From: Halioglobus sp.
Lineage (GTDB): Bacteria > Pseudomonadota > Gammaproteobacteria > Pseudomonadales > Halieaceae
Reading direction: 5' to 3'
Length of the DNA: 35,900 nt
Assembly (NCBI GenBank): GCA_029287595.1
Contig: JARFQU010000089.1
Span: forward strand, 1 to 35,900
Below the pieces are notes generated by a model. That model saw nothing but the letters and a program-made list of their open reading frames with translations, searched no databases and was not told where the DNA came from. The translations under genes and the position numbers were made by a program. This document shows, in pieces, positions 1 to 7,437 of this stretch (within the stretch, counting starts at the first letter, position 1; each line of letters begins with the position of its first letter).

Positions 1-82
1 CACCCAGGGTGAAAAGAAAATGGATTACAAGAATGGGCCGCCAACTGCTGCGCAGCTGAGCAAAGAGTGTGGCAATGTTCAT
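1..82 (-). CDS. N-terminus of a membrane protein (partial, runs off the window)
   Basis: An ATG at 82-80 on the minus strand opens a frame that stays open to the window edge and begins MNIATLFAQLRSSWRPIL, followed by a hydrophobic stretch (VIHFLFTLG). A good ribosome binding site (GGGAG, about 6 bases before the ATG) supports the start. Only 27 residues are visible. The pattern of a short polar start, then an RSSWRP-type turn, then a membrane segment suggests an integral membrane protein. A membrane domain such as that of some glycerophosphodiester phosphodiesterases is possible, but I cannot identify the family. Confidence 0.55.
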   Translation of the reverse strand, partial: MNIATLFAQLRSSWRPILVIHFLFTLG

Positions 83-216
83 GTCGTCTCCCGCTTATAC
101 CTAATCAACACTAGCACGGATTGCGTCGATCTCCAGAATCGCTTTAGCGCAGGCAAGTCAGCGTGATTGTCTGTGTGGGGTTGCCTGAGGATGACAGCTG
201 CAAGTTATCTGCGGCG

Positions 217-765
217 TTAGCGCTGGTACCTGAGTATCACTCCCTGAAACGGCTTGTCGAGATAGTCGTCTTGTAAGGCCGGGCCCTGCTCATGGGAAAA
301 TCCCAGGCTGACCATTTTCTTACTGAAGCGCGCATGGTTTTTACGTCCTGGGTCAACGATGATCACCTCGCAGCGGTTCAGGGCGTGCTGCACGATAAAA
401 TCCGCCAGTAGATCGCCATGTTCGGCTTCATACAGGATGTCGCTGCCTATGATGAGGTCGAATTTGCCCAGCCCGCTGCTCGAGTCATTCCAGTCGCTGC
501 GAATAAACGGGATTTCTCGGCCACCATTAAGCGCCACATTTTCCTGCAGAAACGCCCCGGCTTCCGGGTGGTAGTCGGTGGCGGTAATGTCGGCTCGTCG
601 CTGGCTGAGCAGGTGGCTGGACAGGGCCATACCGCAACCGACTTCCAGTATGCGTTTGCCGGAGATGCTAAAGTCAGACATAACATGCGCCAGTACCTGG
701 CTGGAGTCCCAGACGATGCCGAACAATGACCAATTGGCGGAAGTGATGCCAAGGTCGAAGGCCAC
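217..765 (-). CDS. SAM-dependent methyltransferase (Methyltransf_16 / nicotinamide N-methylase-like)
   Basis: Class I Rossmann methyltransferase, probably a protein-lysine or small-molecule methylase of the METTL21-like group. SAM-binding motif I is EVGCG at about residues 41-45, followed by the acidic TATDYHP strand end and a GSDILYE motif near residue 108. The GTG at 765 is the only ordinary start codon in frame, but the frame stays open upstream to a stop at 994-996. The residues just before the GTG (FRYRTFEFGERDVHLRTL, then DNQQYLDSDD) look like the usual N-terminus of this family. The true protein is therefore probably 40 or more residues longer, and its start is missing, non-standard or hidden by a frameshift. 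The gene lies divergent from the isomerase at 1030. The substrate is unknown. Confidence 0.75.
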   Translation of the reverse strand: MAFDLGITSANWSLFGIVWDSSQVLAHVMSDFSISGKRILEVGCGMALSSHLLSQRRADITATDYHPEAGAFLQENVALNGGREIPFIRSDWNDSSSGLGKFDLIIGSDILYEAEHGDLLADFIVQHALNRCEVIIVDPGRKNHARFSKKMVSLGFSHEQGPALQDDYLDKPFQGVILRYQR

Positions 766-1029
766 GTCGTCGCTGTCCAGATACTGCTGATTGTCGCGTA
801 AGGTGCGCAGGTGAACATCCCGTTCACCGAACTCAAAAGTCCGGTAACGGAAACGAAGGGGAACTTCTGGACCGCGATATGGCTGGTTGATAGTCCCTGA
901 AACCTGCTGGTGGTTGTGTGAGTCACCACCATAGCGCGAACCCCTGCTGTTAACCAGCCATTCCTGGTGTGGTGATTTGGGCTTTCGCTGTGGCTATGCC
1001 AGGCGTAAACTGAAGGACTCGCCGTTACC

Positions 1030-1689
1030 ATGTTGGAGTTGACAGTGCAAAACGTGGAAGTTTACTGGTCATTTCGCAGCCCGTATTCCTATCTGGCTAC
1101 ACCTGGCATGTCGGAAATACAGGAAAATTATAATGTCGCGGTAAACCTGCGGGTGGTACTGCCGATTGCGGTGCGCGCGCCGGAGCTGCTGTTCAATCCG
1201 CAGAATGCCAACCGCACCCGTTATATTCTTCTCGACTGGGCGCGCCGTGCAGATTTTCTTGGTATGCCTCACGTCGTCTGGCCTTTCCCCGATCCCGTGG
1301 TGCAGGATTTAAAGACCATGGAGATCGCCAAAGAACAGCCCTATATCTATCGTTTGAGCGCGCTGGGTGTCGAAGCCCAACGGCAGGGCAGGGGTTGCGA
1401 TTTTGCGGCACAGGTCTCGAGCCTGATATGGGGTGGCACCCATGGCTGGGACCAGGGCGATCACCTTGCCCGCGCTGCCGAGCGCGCCGGCCTGGACCTG
1501 GCGTTGATGGAGAGTGCCATAGACGGTGGCGATCACCTGAGCGAGATCGACGATAACCAGTCAGCGCTGGACGCGGCGGGTGCCTGGGGTGTGCCCACCC
1601 TGGTATTTAACGATGAGCCTTTTTTTGGCCAGGACCGTATCGACACGCTGTGCTGGCGCCTGGATCAGCACGGGCTGCACAAAACCTGA
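1030..1689 (+). CDS. DsbA-family / 2-hydroxychromene-2-carboxylate isomerase-like protein
   Basis: Thioredoxin-fold protein of the kappa-class GST / HCCA isomerase group, 219 residues. In characterised relatives these proteins use glutathione to isomerise 2-hydroxychromene-2-carboxylate in naphthalene breakdown; most homologues have unknown substrates. The N-terminus has the strand VEVYWSFRSPYSYLA (residues 9-23), where Ser replaces the DsbA catalytic Cys. The cis-proline loop GVPT lies near residue 187 and is followed by FFGQDRID. A purine-rich GAAGGA lies upstream of the ATG. It is probably monocistronic, being convergent with the SDR gene. A related protein lies at 23121-23711 with the same FFGQDR signature. 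Fold confident, reaction not. Confidence 0.85.
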   Translation: MLELTVQNVEVYWSFRSPYSYLATPGMSEIQENYNVAVNLRVVLPIAVRAPELLFNPQNANRTRYILLDWARRADFLGMPHVVWPFPDPVVQDLKTMEIAKEQPYIYRLSALGVEAQRQGRGCDFAAQVSSLIWGGTHGWDQGDHLARAAERAGLDLALMESAIDGGDHLSEIDDNQSALDAAGAWGVPTLVFNDEPFFGQDRIDTLCWRLDQHGLHKT

Positions 1690-1747
1690 TTACTTTTGTG
1701 AGGGCCTGCACGCAAGGCGAGCAAAGGAATACAGAGGCCCTGGCCAT

Positions 1748-2563
1748 TCAGTCATCGATATCAATCGGGTAGGGAAGATGGTACATGCCAGCGGCACCCT
1801 GGCTCATCATCTCGATGCTCTGGCGTCGGTCGTCGGTGCGCAAAAGACTCGCGAACAGGCGATTATTCTCCCCGGCGATATGCAGCGGGCCGTCTTCCAG
1901 GGCCGCAAGTCCTTCCTTGGCAACGTCTTCTGCGCGCATCGCGTGTTCCCCCATGTCGATGCCCGAGCGCGTCATGGCAGGGGTATCTGTCGCCCCGGCG
2001 ATCAACCCCAGCACATTCACACCGTAGGGTTTCAGTTCCGCCCACAGCGCTTCGGCGAATACGATGTCGAAGGCCTTGGTCGCCGTATAGGTGGCGATAT
2101 AGGCACCACCTGTCAGGCCGCTCATGGAACTCAGTAAAATGATGCCGCCGCGACGGCGCTCGCGCATCGGGCCACCCAGGTGATAGCACAGGGTCACCGG
2201 GCCATTGCAGTTCAGCTGTACCAGTTGCCGTGCCTTTGCCAGGGAGTCATCGTGGAACAGGGCGGCGCCGTGCATGGCGCCGGCGTTGTAGACCAGCAGA
2301 CCGATTTCCAGCTCTGCGGTCAGCTCCGCAAGCGTTTCTTCGAGCGCTTCTTCCGCCAGATCAAGGCTGGCGGTGCGCACCTCCACCGGGTATTCGCTGA
2401 GCAACTGCTTGCGCGCAGCGGCCAGTGGCTCCGGTCGGCGTGCGAGCAGTAGGAGATTGATACCGGCCGCCGCAATGCGCCTGGCGAACTCCAGTCCAAT
2501 GCCCTCGCTGCCGCCGGCTATCAATGCCCAGGGGCCATAGTGCGTTTTGAAATCCGCTGTCAT
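1748..2563 (-). CDS. Short-chain dehydrogenase/reductase (SDR)
   Basis: Classical SDR, 271 residues, expected to be a soluble NAD(P)-dependent oxidoreductase. The nucleotide-binding motif appears as GGSEGIG near residues 17-23 (Gly for the usual Thr). NAG lies near residue 92, the catalytic Ser in LLSSMSG, and YTATK gives the Tyr-x-x-x-Lys pair. It is the last gene of an apparent minus-strand operon: the LLM oxidoreductase ends 33 bases upstream, preceded by the P450. SDRs placed next to a P450 and an LLM oxidoreductase often oxidise or reduce an alcohol/ketone made by the oxygenase. The substrate cannot be read from the sequence. Confidence 0.9.
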   Translation of the reverse strand: MTADFKTHYGPWALIAGGSEGIGLEFARRIAAAGINLLLLARRPEPLAAARKQLLSEYPVEVRTASLDLAEEALEETLAELTAELEIGLLVYNAGAMHGAALFHDDSLAKARQLVQLNCNGPVTLCYHLGGPMRERRRGGIILLSSMSGLTGGAYIATYTATKAFDIVFAEALWAELKPYGVNVLGLIAGATDTPAMTRSGIDMGEHAMRAEDVAKEGLAALEDGPLHIAGENNRLFASLLRTDDRRQSIEMMSQGAAGMYHLPYPIDIDD

Positions 2564-2596
2564 GGTTATCTCTCTCTGCCTGGGGCTTTGCAGCGC

Positions 2597-3490
2597 TTAT
2601 ACATTGGCGATAATTCTGTCCTGGTAGTCACAAATAAACCTGCGCATGGAATCCATGTCAGTGTTGCCTGCTTCAAAGGCGGCCACCACCAGGCGCTGTG
2701 TCCCCAACGCGGCATAATCGCGCACCAGTTCCAGGTCAAAGGTTCCCCCTGGCCGATAACTGTGTGGCCATACCGTGAGGGGCAGGCTGTCCGGGTCGCG
2801 CCCACATTGCTGTGCCGCGTCGCGCATGGTGCCAACCCTCAGCGCCAGATCCTGCGGACCGATGGTATAGGGAAAATAGCCGTCACCCCGGGTGCCGGCG
2901 CGCCTGGCGGCGGCCTCGGAGCTGCCGCCGATTACAAAGGGCACACCACCTTCCTGAACCGGTTTGGTGTCACAATAGACCCTGTCGAAACGGGTGAACT
3001 CACCGTGGAAAGTGGCCGGGTCGTCGCGCCACAGGGTGCGCATGGCGTCCAGCATTTCGTCCAGGCGCGCGCCGCGTTTGGAGTAGGGTACCCCGCAGGC
3101 CGCATACTCTTCCTTCTGCCAACCGATGCCTATGCCTACCTGCAAACGGCCCGCAGACAGGGCGTCTACGGTCGCCAGGCGCTTGGCCATGATCGCGGCA
3201 TTATGCTGAGGGCCAACCAGTACGCCTGTGCCAAGTGTCAGCTTGTCGCTGTGTGCTGCAGCGAAGGTTAGCCAGTGCAGCGGGTCGGGCATCATGGTGT
3301 CCGGTGCCACCGGTGCACGCCCGTCTTCCGAGTACTCGTACAGGGGTTCGTAGTCCTCGGCCATGATCACATGCTCCGGCATCCATACGGATTCCACCGC
3401 CTCGTCCTCCAGCAGGCGCACGAACTGTGCGACCCATGTGGGGTCGGTGCTGACTGCTTTTTCGCACAGGGGGATTACACCCAGTTCCAT
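2597..3490 (-). CDS. LLM-class flavin-dependent oxidoreductase (F420-type, TIGR03619-like)
   Basis: Luciferase-like TIM-barrel oxidoreductase of 297 residues. Family-typical features are the N-terminal WMPEHV segment (about residues 36-41), LTLGTGVLV, and the RLQVGIGIGWQKEEYAACGV block in the middle. Relatives are annotated as F420-dependent, mostly from actinobacteria; in a gammaproteobacterium the cofactor could be F420 or FMN, which the sequence does not settle. A strong AGGAG sits 6 bases before the ATG. The gene follows the P450 by 21 bases and precedes the SDR, which points to co-transcription and a shared oxidative pathway. Confidence 0.88.
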   Translation of the reverse strand: MELGVIPLCEKAVSTDPTWVAQFVRLLEDEAVESVWMPEHVIMAEDYEPLYEYSEDGRAPVAPDTMMPDPLHWLTFAAAHSDKLTLGTGVLVGPQHNAAIMAKRLATVDALSAGRLQVGIGIGWQKEEYAACGVPYSKRGARLDEMLDAMRTLWRDDPATFHGEFTRFDRVYCDTKPVQEGGVPFVIGGSSEAAARRAGTRGDGYFPYTIGPQDLALRVGTMRDAAQQCGRDPDSLPLTVWPHSYRPGGTFDLELVRDYAALGTQRLVVAAFEAGNTDMDSMRRFICDYQDRIIANV

Positions 3491-3511
3491 GGTGTTCTCC
3501 TGTCAGGTTTT

Positions 3512-4690
3512 TTATCCATGTAATTTTACCCACAGGGATTTCGGTCCGCGCAGCACGGCCTGGGTGATCTCCACGGGATGTTCGCTGCTCAACGCCATCT
3601 CCGGGAAGCGCTGGAATAACAGCTCGATTGCGCATTCAAGTTCCTGGCGGGCCAGGTGTGAGCCCAGGCAGAAATGTTCTCCGTGACCAAAAGCGAGATT
3701 CTTGTTGCTGCGCTCGGGGTCGAACTCCCGGGGGTTGGCGAAGACTTCGGGATCGTTATTGGCTGCGGTAATACCGAACAATATCCAATCGCCTTCGCGG
3801 ATGTGAGCCCCACCCAGTTGCGTATCCTGGCTGCACATCCGCGGCAGCAGGGCAGTAGGGGGCTGCCAACGCAGCCCCTCCTGAACCAGGGCGTGGCGCT
3901 GTTCATCGCTACCTCGCGCCAGCTGTTTCATTCCCGGAGTCTCCAGAATGGCGTACAGCAGTGACCCGAGCATTTTGTAAGTCGTGTCGGAACCCGCGGG
4001 AAACAGCAGCCTGCAGAAAGACAAAATTTCCTCGTCGTCCAGCTGTTGCCCTTCAATTTCCGATAACGCCAACACGGAAATAACATCATCCGCCGGCGCT
4101 TGCCGGCGATCCGCGATCAGTGGCAACAGGTAGTCATCGAATTCTGCCTTGGCCTGCAGCGCACCCTCGGGATCCCAGGGGAAGTCGATTATTTTCAGTG
4201 CCCACGACAGGCATTGGTCGTCGTCGTGGATAGGGATGCCGAGCATGCGGGTGATGATTTTGAACGGATAGGGGCGGGCAAAGGCCTGCACCAGGTCAAC
4301 CTGCTCCTGTCCCTGGATTTCATCGAGCAACAGGCGCGCCTGGCTGGCCAGCAATGGTTCCACCAGGGCGCGTATCTGGCGCGGGAAGAATGGCCGTGAC
4401 ACCAGTGCCCTGTTGATACGGTGCTGCTCTGCGGACATGGTCTGGATGGTCTTACCCATGGAGGGCTCGCTGTGGATACGGTAGGCCCGCGCGCACTCGA
4501 AGTGCTCCTCATCAGAGAAAGCCTGACGCAGTTGCTCGTAGCCGAGAATCAGCCAGGCGGGCTGCCGATGGTATATGACTGGCACCACAGAACCGTGTGG
4601 GCGCAGCTGGTCCAGGACCTGGTGGAGCTGGGGCAGCGCATCGTAGGCAAAATCAACATCCGGCAGCAGCGGCGGTAAGGCCTCAGTCAT
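3512..4690 (-). CDS. Cytochrome P450 (bacterial soluble type)
   Basis: Haem-thiolate monooxygenase, 392 residues, the usual length for soluble bacterial P450s. Visible motifs are the I-helix oxygen-binding AGSDTT, the K-helix E-x-x-R as EGLR, and the haem loop FGHGEHFCLG with the proximal cysteine at residue 341. No membrane anchor is present, so it is cytoplasmic and needs a separate ferredoxin/reductase, which is not encoded nearby. The ATG follows the stop of the upstream gene by one base (TGAgATG), indicating translational coupling. The substrate is unknown; the SDR and LLM neighbours suggest hydroxylation of a lipid, terpenoid or xenobiotic. Confidence 0.95.
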   Translation of the reverse strand: MTEALPPLLPDVDFAYDALPQLHQVLDQLRPHGSVVPVIYHRQPAWLILGYEQLRQAFSDEEHFECARAYRIHSEPSMGKTIQTMSAEQHRINRALVSRPFFPRQIRALVEPLLASQARLLLDEIQGQEQVDLVQAFARPYPFKIITRMLGIPIHDDDQCLSWALKIIDFPWDPEGALQAKAEFDDYLLPLIADRRQAPADDVISVLALSEIEGQQLDDEEILSFCRLLFPAGSDTTYKMLGSLLYAILETPGMKQLARGSDEQRHALVQEGLRWQPPTALLPRMCSQDTQLGGAHIREGDWILFGITAANNDPEVFANPREFDPERSNKNLAFGHGEHFCLGSHLARQELECAIELLFQRFPEMALSSEHPVEITQAVLRGPKSLWVKLHG

Positions 4691-4691
4691 C

Positions 4692-5207
4692 TCATGGTTT
4701 CCAATTCTTGTGCAGGATATGGGCTGGTTCAGAGGATGTTTTACGTTTCACAGCCTGGTCGCCCAGCCACTCAATCCACTCGCCCCAGGAGGGCTGTTGT
4801 TGATCTTCACGCAATTGCTGCTGCCACACCCGCAGCTTGACGCACATCACCGAGACAATGCCGCCGGCCAGGTCCAGTACCAGATCCAGCGGGGCGATGC
4901 GTTTGAATACCAACAGCCCCATGGTTTCAAACGAGGTGACCAGGGTCACCGCGGCGCGCTCGTATTGGCTGCCCATAGCGCGCAGTTCCTCTCGCGTTAT
5001 GCCGTCGGGCAGGGGTTGCAACAGGGTAATGGCCGCGGCCAGGTCGCGGCCGTAGAAGGTCTGCGCCAGGTTGATGGCCACCGCGTCGCGCTGTTGCCGC
5101 CGCAGGTGTCGAATCTGTATCCAGCCGACAATGAGACCGGTGATGATACTGCCGGCGCCGATAATCTCGGCGATATTGGCCCAGGTGCCCAGGCTGAAGT
5201 CTGTCAT
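4692..5207 (-). CDS. Small membrane protein, DUF4760-like
   Basis: Protein of 171 residues with one N-terminal membrane helix (about residues 11-30, IAEIIGAGSIITGLIVGWIQI). A basic stretch RHLRRQQRD and a mostly helical cytoplasmic part follow. The layout resembles DUF4760 proteins, whose function is unknown; the assignment rests on layout alone. It is the first gene of the minus-strand run leading to the P450, one base before the P450 start. This could mean a partner or anchor role, but that is inference. The ATG has a G-rich stretch about 11 bases upstream, a weak ribosome binding site. Confidence 0.7.
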   Translation of the reverse strand: MTDFSLGTWANIAEIIGAGSIITGLIVGWIQIRHLRRQQRDAVAINLAQTFYGRDLAAAITLLQPLPDGITREELRAMGSQYERAAVTLVTSFETMGLLVFKRIAPLDLVLDLAGGIVSVMCVKLRVWQQQLREDQQQPSWGEWIEWLGDQAVKRKTSSEPAHILHKNWKP

Positions 5208-5331
5208 GGTAGCAGTGCCCCCACCTATACGTTACCAGTAGGTGCCGCGGCCGTTAATACACAGGCGCAGCACGCCGGGAATGTTCAGTATAGTTATAAA
5301 CCCGGTGGTGAAGCACTATTGCACGATATTG

Positions 5332-6312
5332 TTAAGCCAACTGATCCCGGGAGTGGGGCGCTGCGTAGTCGATATCCGGACCCACCGGTACCACGCCGGT
5401 GGGGTTGATGGTGTGGTGAGAGGCGTAGTAATGGCGCTTGATGTGATCAAAATCCACCGTGGCTGCAACACCGGGCAACTGGTAGATGTCGCGCACATAA
5501 CCCGGCAGGTGCTGGTAGTCCTCCAGGCGCTGGCGATTGCATTTGAAATGCCCATGATAAACCGCGTCAAAGCGGATCAGGGTGGTGAACAGGCGAATAT
5601 CCGCCTCGGTAAGCGCCGCTCCCAGCAGGTAGCGATTATCGGCCAGGTGGTCATCGAGATGGTCCAGTTCAGCGAAAACCTCAGCATACGCCTCCTCGTA
5701 AGCCTCCTGGCCGGTGGCGAAACCGGCGCGGTACACACCGTTGTTAATCGCCGGGTAGATCCGTTCATTCCAGGCGTCAATATCGGCGCGCAGGGCGCCG
5801 GGGTAGAAATCCCTGTCGTTGACGGTGATGTCATTAAACGCACTGTTGAGCATGCGAATAATATCGGCCGATTCATTGCTGACGATGGTGCCCAGTTGTT
5901 TATCCCACAGAATGGGTACTGTGCTGCGCCCGGTATAGTCACTCCGGGCTGCCGTGTAAATCTCATGGTGGAATTGGCGGTCGGCGAGGATGTCGCCAGT
6001 ACTGCCTTCTTCCCTGTTATAGGTCCAGCCCTGGTCCAGCATGATAGGGCTGACTACCGAGATGTCGATGTGCGATTCCAGTCCTTTCAGCGCGCGCATG
6101 ATCAGCGTGCGATGGGCCCAGGGGCAGGCCAGTGACACATACAGGTGGTAGCGCCCCGATGCGGCGGCGTGGCCGCCATTACCGGTGCTGCCGGCGCTGC
6201 CGTCTGCGGTGACCCAGTTGCGAAACTGGGCGCTCTCACGCACAAAGCGTCCCTTGGAAGAAGCGGTGTCGTACCACACATCCTGCCATTGCCCTTCGAC
6301 TAACATACCCAT
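5332..6312 (-). CDS. yqjG: Glutathionyl-hydroquinone reductase (Xi-class GST, YqjG/PcpF type)
   Basis: Xi-class glutathione transferase, 326 residues. Characterised members reduce glutathionyl-hydroquinones to hydroquinones with glutathione, cleaning up conjugates formed by reactive quinones. The signature ACPWAHR holds the catalytic Cys63, the conserved VPILWDKQLGTIVSNES segment follows, and the C-terminal helical domain ends near a DFDHIKRHYY motif typical of the class. The start at 6312 has GGAG 9 bases upstream. The gene lies just behind the LysR gene on the same strand. Its upstream region contains two 15-bp palindromes matching those before the pirin gene, so control by the neighbouring LysR protein is likely. 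Confidence 0.92.
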   Translation of the reverse strand: MGMLVEGQWQDVWYDTASSKGRFVRESAQFRNWVTADGSAGSTGNGGHAAASGRYHLYVSLACPWAHRTLIMRALKGLESHIDISVVSPIMLDQGWTYNREEGSTGDILADRQFHHEIYTAARSDYTGRSTVPILWDKQLGTIVSNESADIIRMLNSAFNDITVNDRDFYPGALRADIDAWNERIYPAINNGVYRAGFATGQEAYEEAYAEVFAELDHLDDHLADNRYLLGAALTEADIRLFTTLIRFDAVYHGHFKCNRQRLEDYQHLPGYVRDIYQLPGVAATVDFDHIKRHYYASHHTINPTGVVPVGPDIDYAAPHSRDQLA

Positions 6313-6366
6313 CTTTACTTACTCCTGTGCTGGATGTTCGCGGGGTTCTTTCCCGTTGCAGATGGC

Positions 6367-6432
6367 ATAGTAGTTTCTAATAAAAAGAATATAAATCGCA
6401 AAAATAAGGCAATATAGTTCGAATTAATCGAA
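6367..6432 (-). promoter_or_regulatory. Putative LysR-controlled promoter of the hydroquinone reductase gene
   Basis: Reading toward the hydroquinone reductase gene, a distal palindrome TTCGA-N5-TCGAA (6418-6432, centre 6425) is followed 43 bases later by a proximal TTCTA-N5-AAGAA (6375-6389, centre 6382). Ten bases further on is a possible -10 box TACTAT (6372-6367). Both palindromes contain the T-N11-A core of LysR-family sites. With a start near 6360 the sites are centred at about -65 and -22, as expected for recognition and activation sites. The promoter boxes are inferred; the palindromes and the spacing are seen directly. Confidence 0.6.
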
Positions 6433-6433
6433 T

Positions 6434-7339
6434 TTAAAATGATTCCTGGTAGGCGGATGCTTCTTTGATCAACAGTTTGGCCAGGTGCCGCGTTGCGGGT
6501 CCGCAGTGGTCTTCTTCCGCGTAGGTCAGGTACAGGGTAGAGAACCGACGCGAACCCTGTTCCAGCGGCAGTTCGGCAAGGTCGCCGCTTTTTACCAGTG
6601 GCGCTACTCGCGATGCGGGCAGCCAGGCGAAACCCATGCCGCGACGAATCATGTCCACCGAGGTTGCCACGTGGCTGACTGTCCAGCGCTGCTCCGCGCC
6701 TAACCAGCCAGAGTCAATGCGCTGGCCCAGTGCTGAGTCGCGTATCACGATCTGCCGCTGCCCCGACAGGTCTGACAGGTTGAGCGCGCGGCGCAGTTGC
6801 TGCAGAGGGTGGTCCGGGTGGGCCACGGCGATAAACTGGGCCTGCATGATCGGTTCTCCGAGAAACCCCTGTGGCACCTTGCCGGCGATCAGTAACTGCG
6901 CTTCACCCGCCAATAACTTCTCCGGGCCGCCGGACAGGATGGTTTCGAGCAACTGCACCCGGGTATTGGGGTAATCCTGCGACAGCGCCTGCAGTGCATT
7001 GGTGAGGAATTCCGGGGGAAACACTTCATCTACAGCGATACTGATCTCCGCCTCTATACCTTGCGCCAGGCCCCCGGCGATTTCTTCCAGCTGCTGTGCC
7101 TGTAGTAAGAGCTGATCTGCGCGTCGCAGCATCAGTGCCCCGGCCTCGGTGAGGCGCGCCTTGCGGCCCACTACCTCCAGCAGGGGCAGTCCCAGCTGGT
7201 CCTGCAGTTTGTGTACCGCGTAATTAATCGTGGACTGACTCTTGTGTATCGCTGCGGCTGCCTGGGCAAAACCACCGTGGCGTACAACCGCCTGCAACAT
7301 GCGCCATTGGTCCAGGGTTGTTTTATTCATCGACGGCAT
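6434..7339 (-). CDS. LysR-family transcriptional regulator
   Basis: LysR-type regulator of 301 residues: an N-terminal winged helix-turn-helix (about residues 5-65, with FAQAAAAIHKSQSTINYAVH as recognition region), a linker helix and a periplasmic-binding-like effector domain. It sits between the hydroquinone reductase and the pirin. Genes of these three kinds (yqjG, yhaJ, yhaK) are also close together in Escherichia coli, where YhaJ responds to aromatic or quinone-like signals. Orthology with YhaJ is not shown here. The start may be ATG 7339 or ATG 7330; both have poorly spaced AAAGG signals. A palindrome (7345-7359) overlaps its upstream leader, suggesting autoregulation. Confidence 0.92.
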   Translation of the reverse strand: MPSMNKTTLDQWRMLQAVVRHGGFAQAAAAIHKSQSTINYAVHKLQDQLGLPLLEVVGRKARLTEAGALMLRRADQLLLQAQQLEEIAGGLAQGIEAEISIAVDEVFPPEFLTNALQALSQDYPNTRVQLLETILSGGPEKLLAGEAQLLIAGKVPQGFLGEPIMQAQFIAVAHPDHPLQQLRRALNLSDLSGQRQIVIRDSALGQRIDSGWLGAEQRWTVSHVATSVDMIRRGMGFAWLPASRVAPLVKSGDLAELPLEQGSRRFSTLYLTYAEEDHCGPATRHLAKLLIKEASAYQESF

Positions 7340-7344
7340 TACCT

Positions 7345-7410
7345 TTCTATTAATTAGAATAATATATGCTGTATTATGCGATTAAATTTCGAATAAATCG
7401 AGTATATGAT
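7345..7410 (+). promoter_or_regulatory. Putative LysR-controlled divergent promoter of the pirin gene
   Basis: The distal palindrome TTCTATTAATTAGAA (7345-7359, centre 7352) is followed at 43 bases centre to centre by TTCGA-N5-TCGAG (7388-7402, centre 7395). Ten bases after the second centre is a possible -10 box TATGAT (7405-7410), with a weak -35 (TTAAAT, 7382-7387) 17 bases upstream. The geometry matches that in front of the hydroquinone reductase gene. The distal site lies within a few bases of the lysR start, so one regulator could activate pirin while repressing itself. Confidence 0.6.
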
Positions 7411-7437
7411 CAGCTCATCAACAATCTGGAGTCAATC

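Noticed and set aside
1701-1741. Inverted repeat AGGGCCT...AGGCCCT between the convergent isomerase and SDR genes
   Set aside because: 27-base loop and no T run on either strand, so not a credible intrinsic terminator.
4710-6135. Plus-strand frames over the DUF4760-like and hydroquinone reductase genes
   Set aside because: Shadows of minus-strand genes that carry real motifs, including the ACPWAHR active site.
7366-7437. Upstream in-frame start for the pirin gene
   Set aside because: It falls within the palindrome/promoter region and lacks a ribosome binding site, while ATG 7438 has GGAG at proper spacing.
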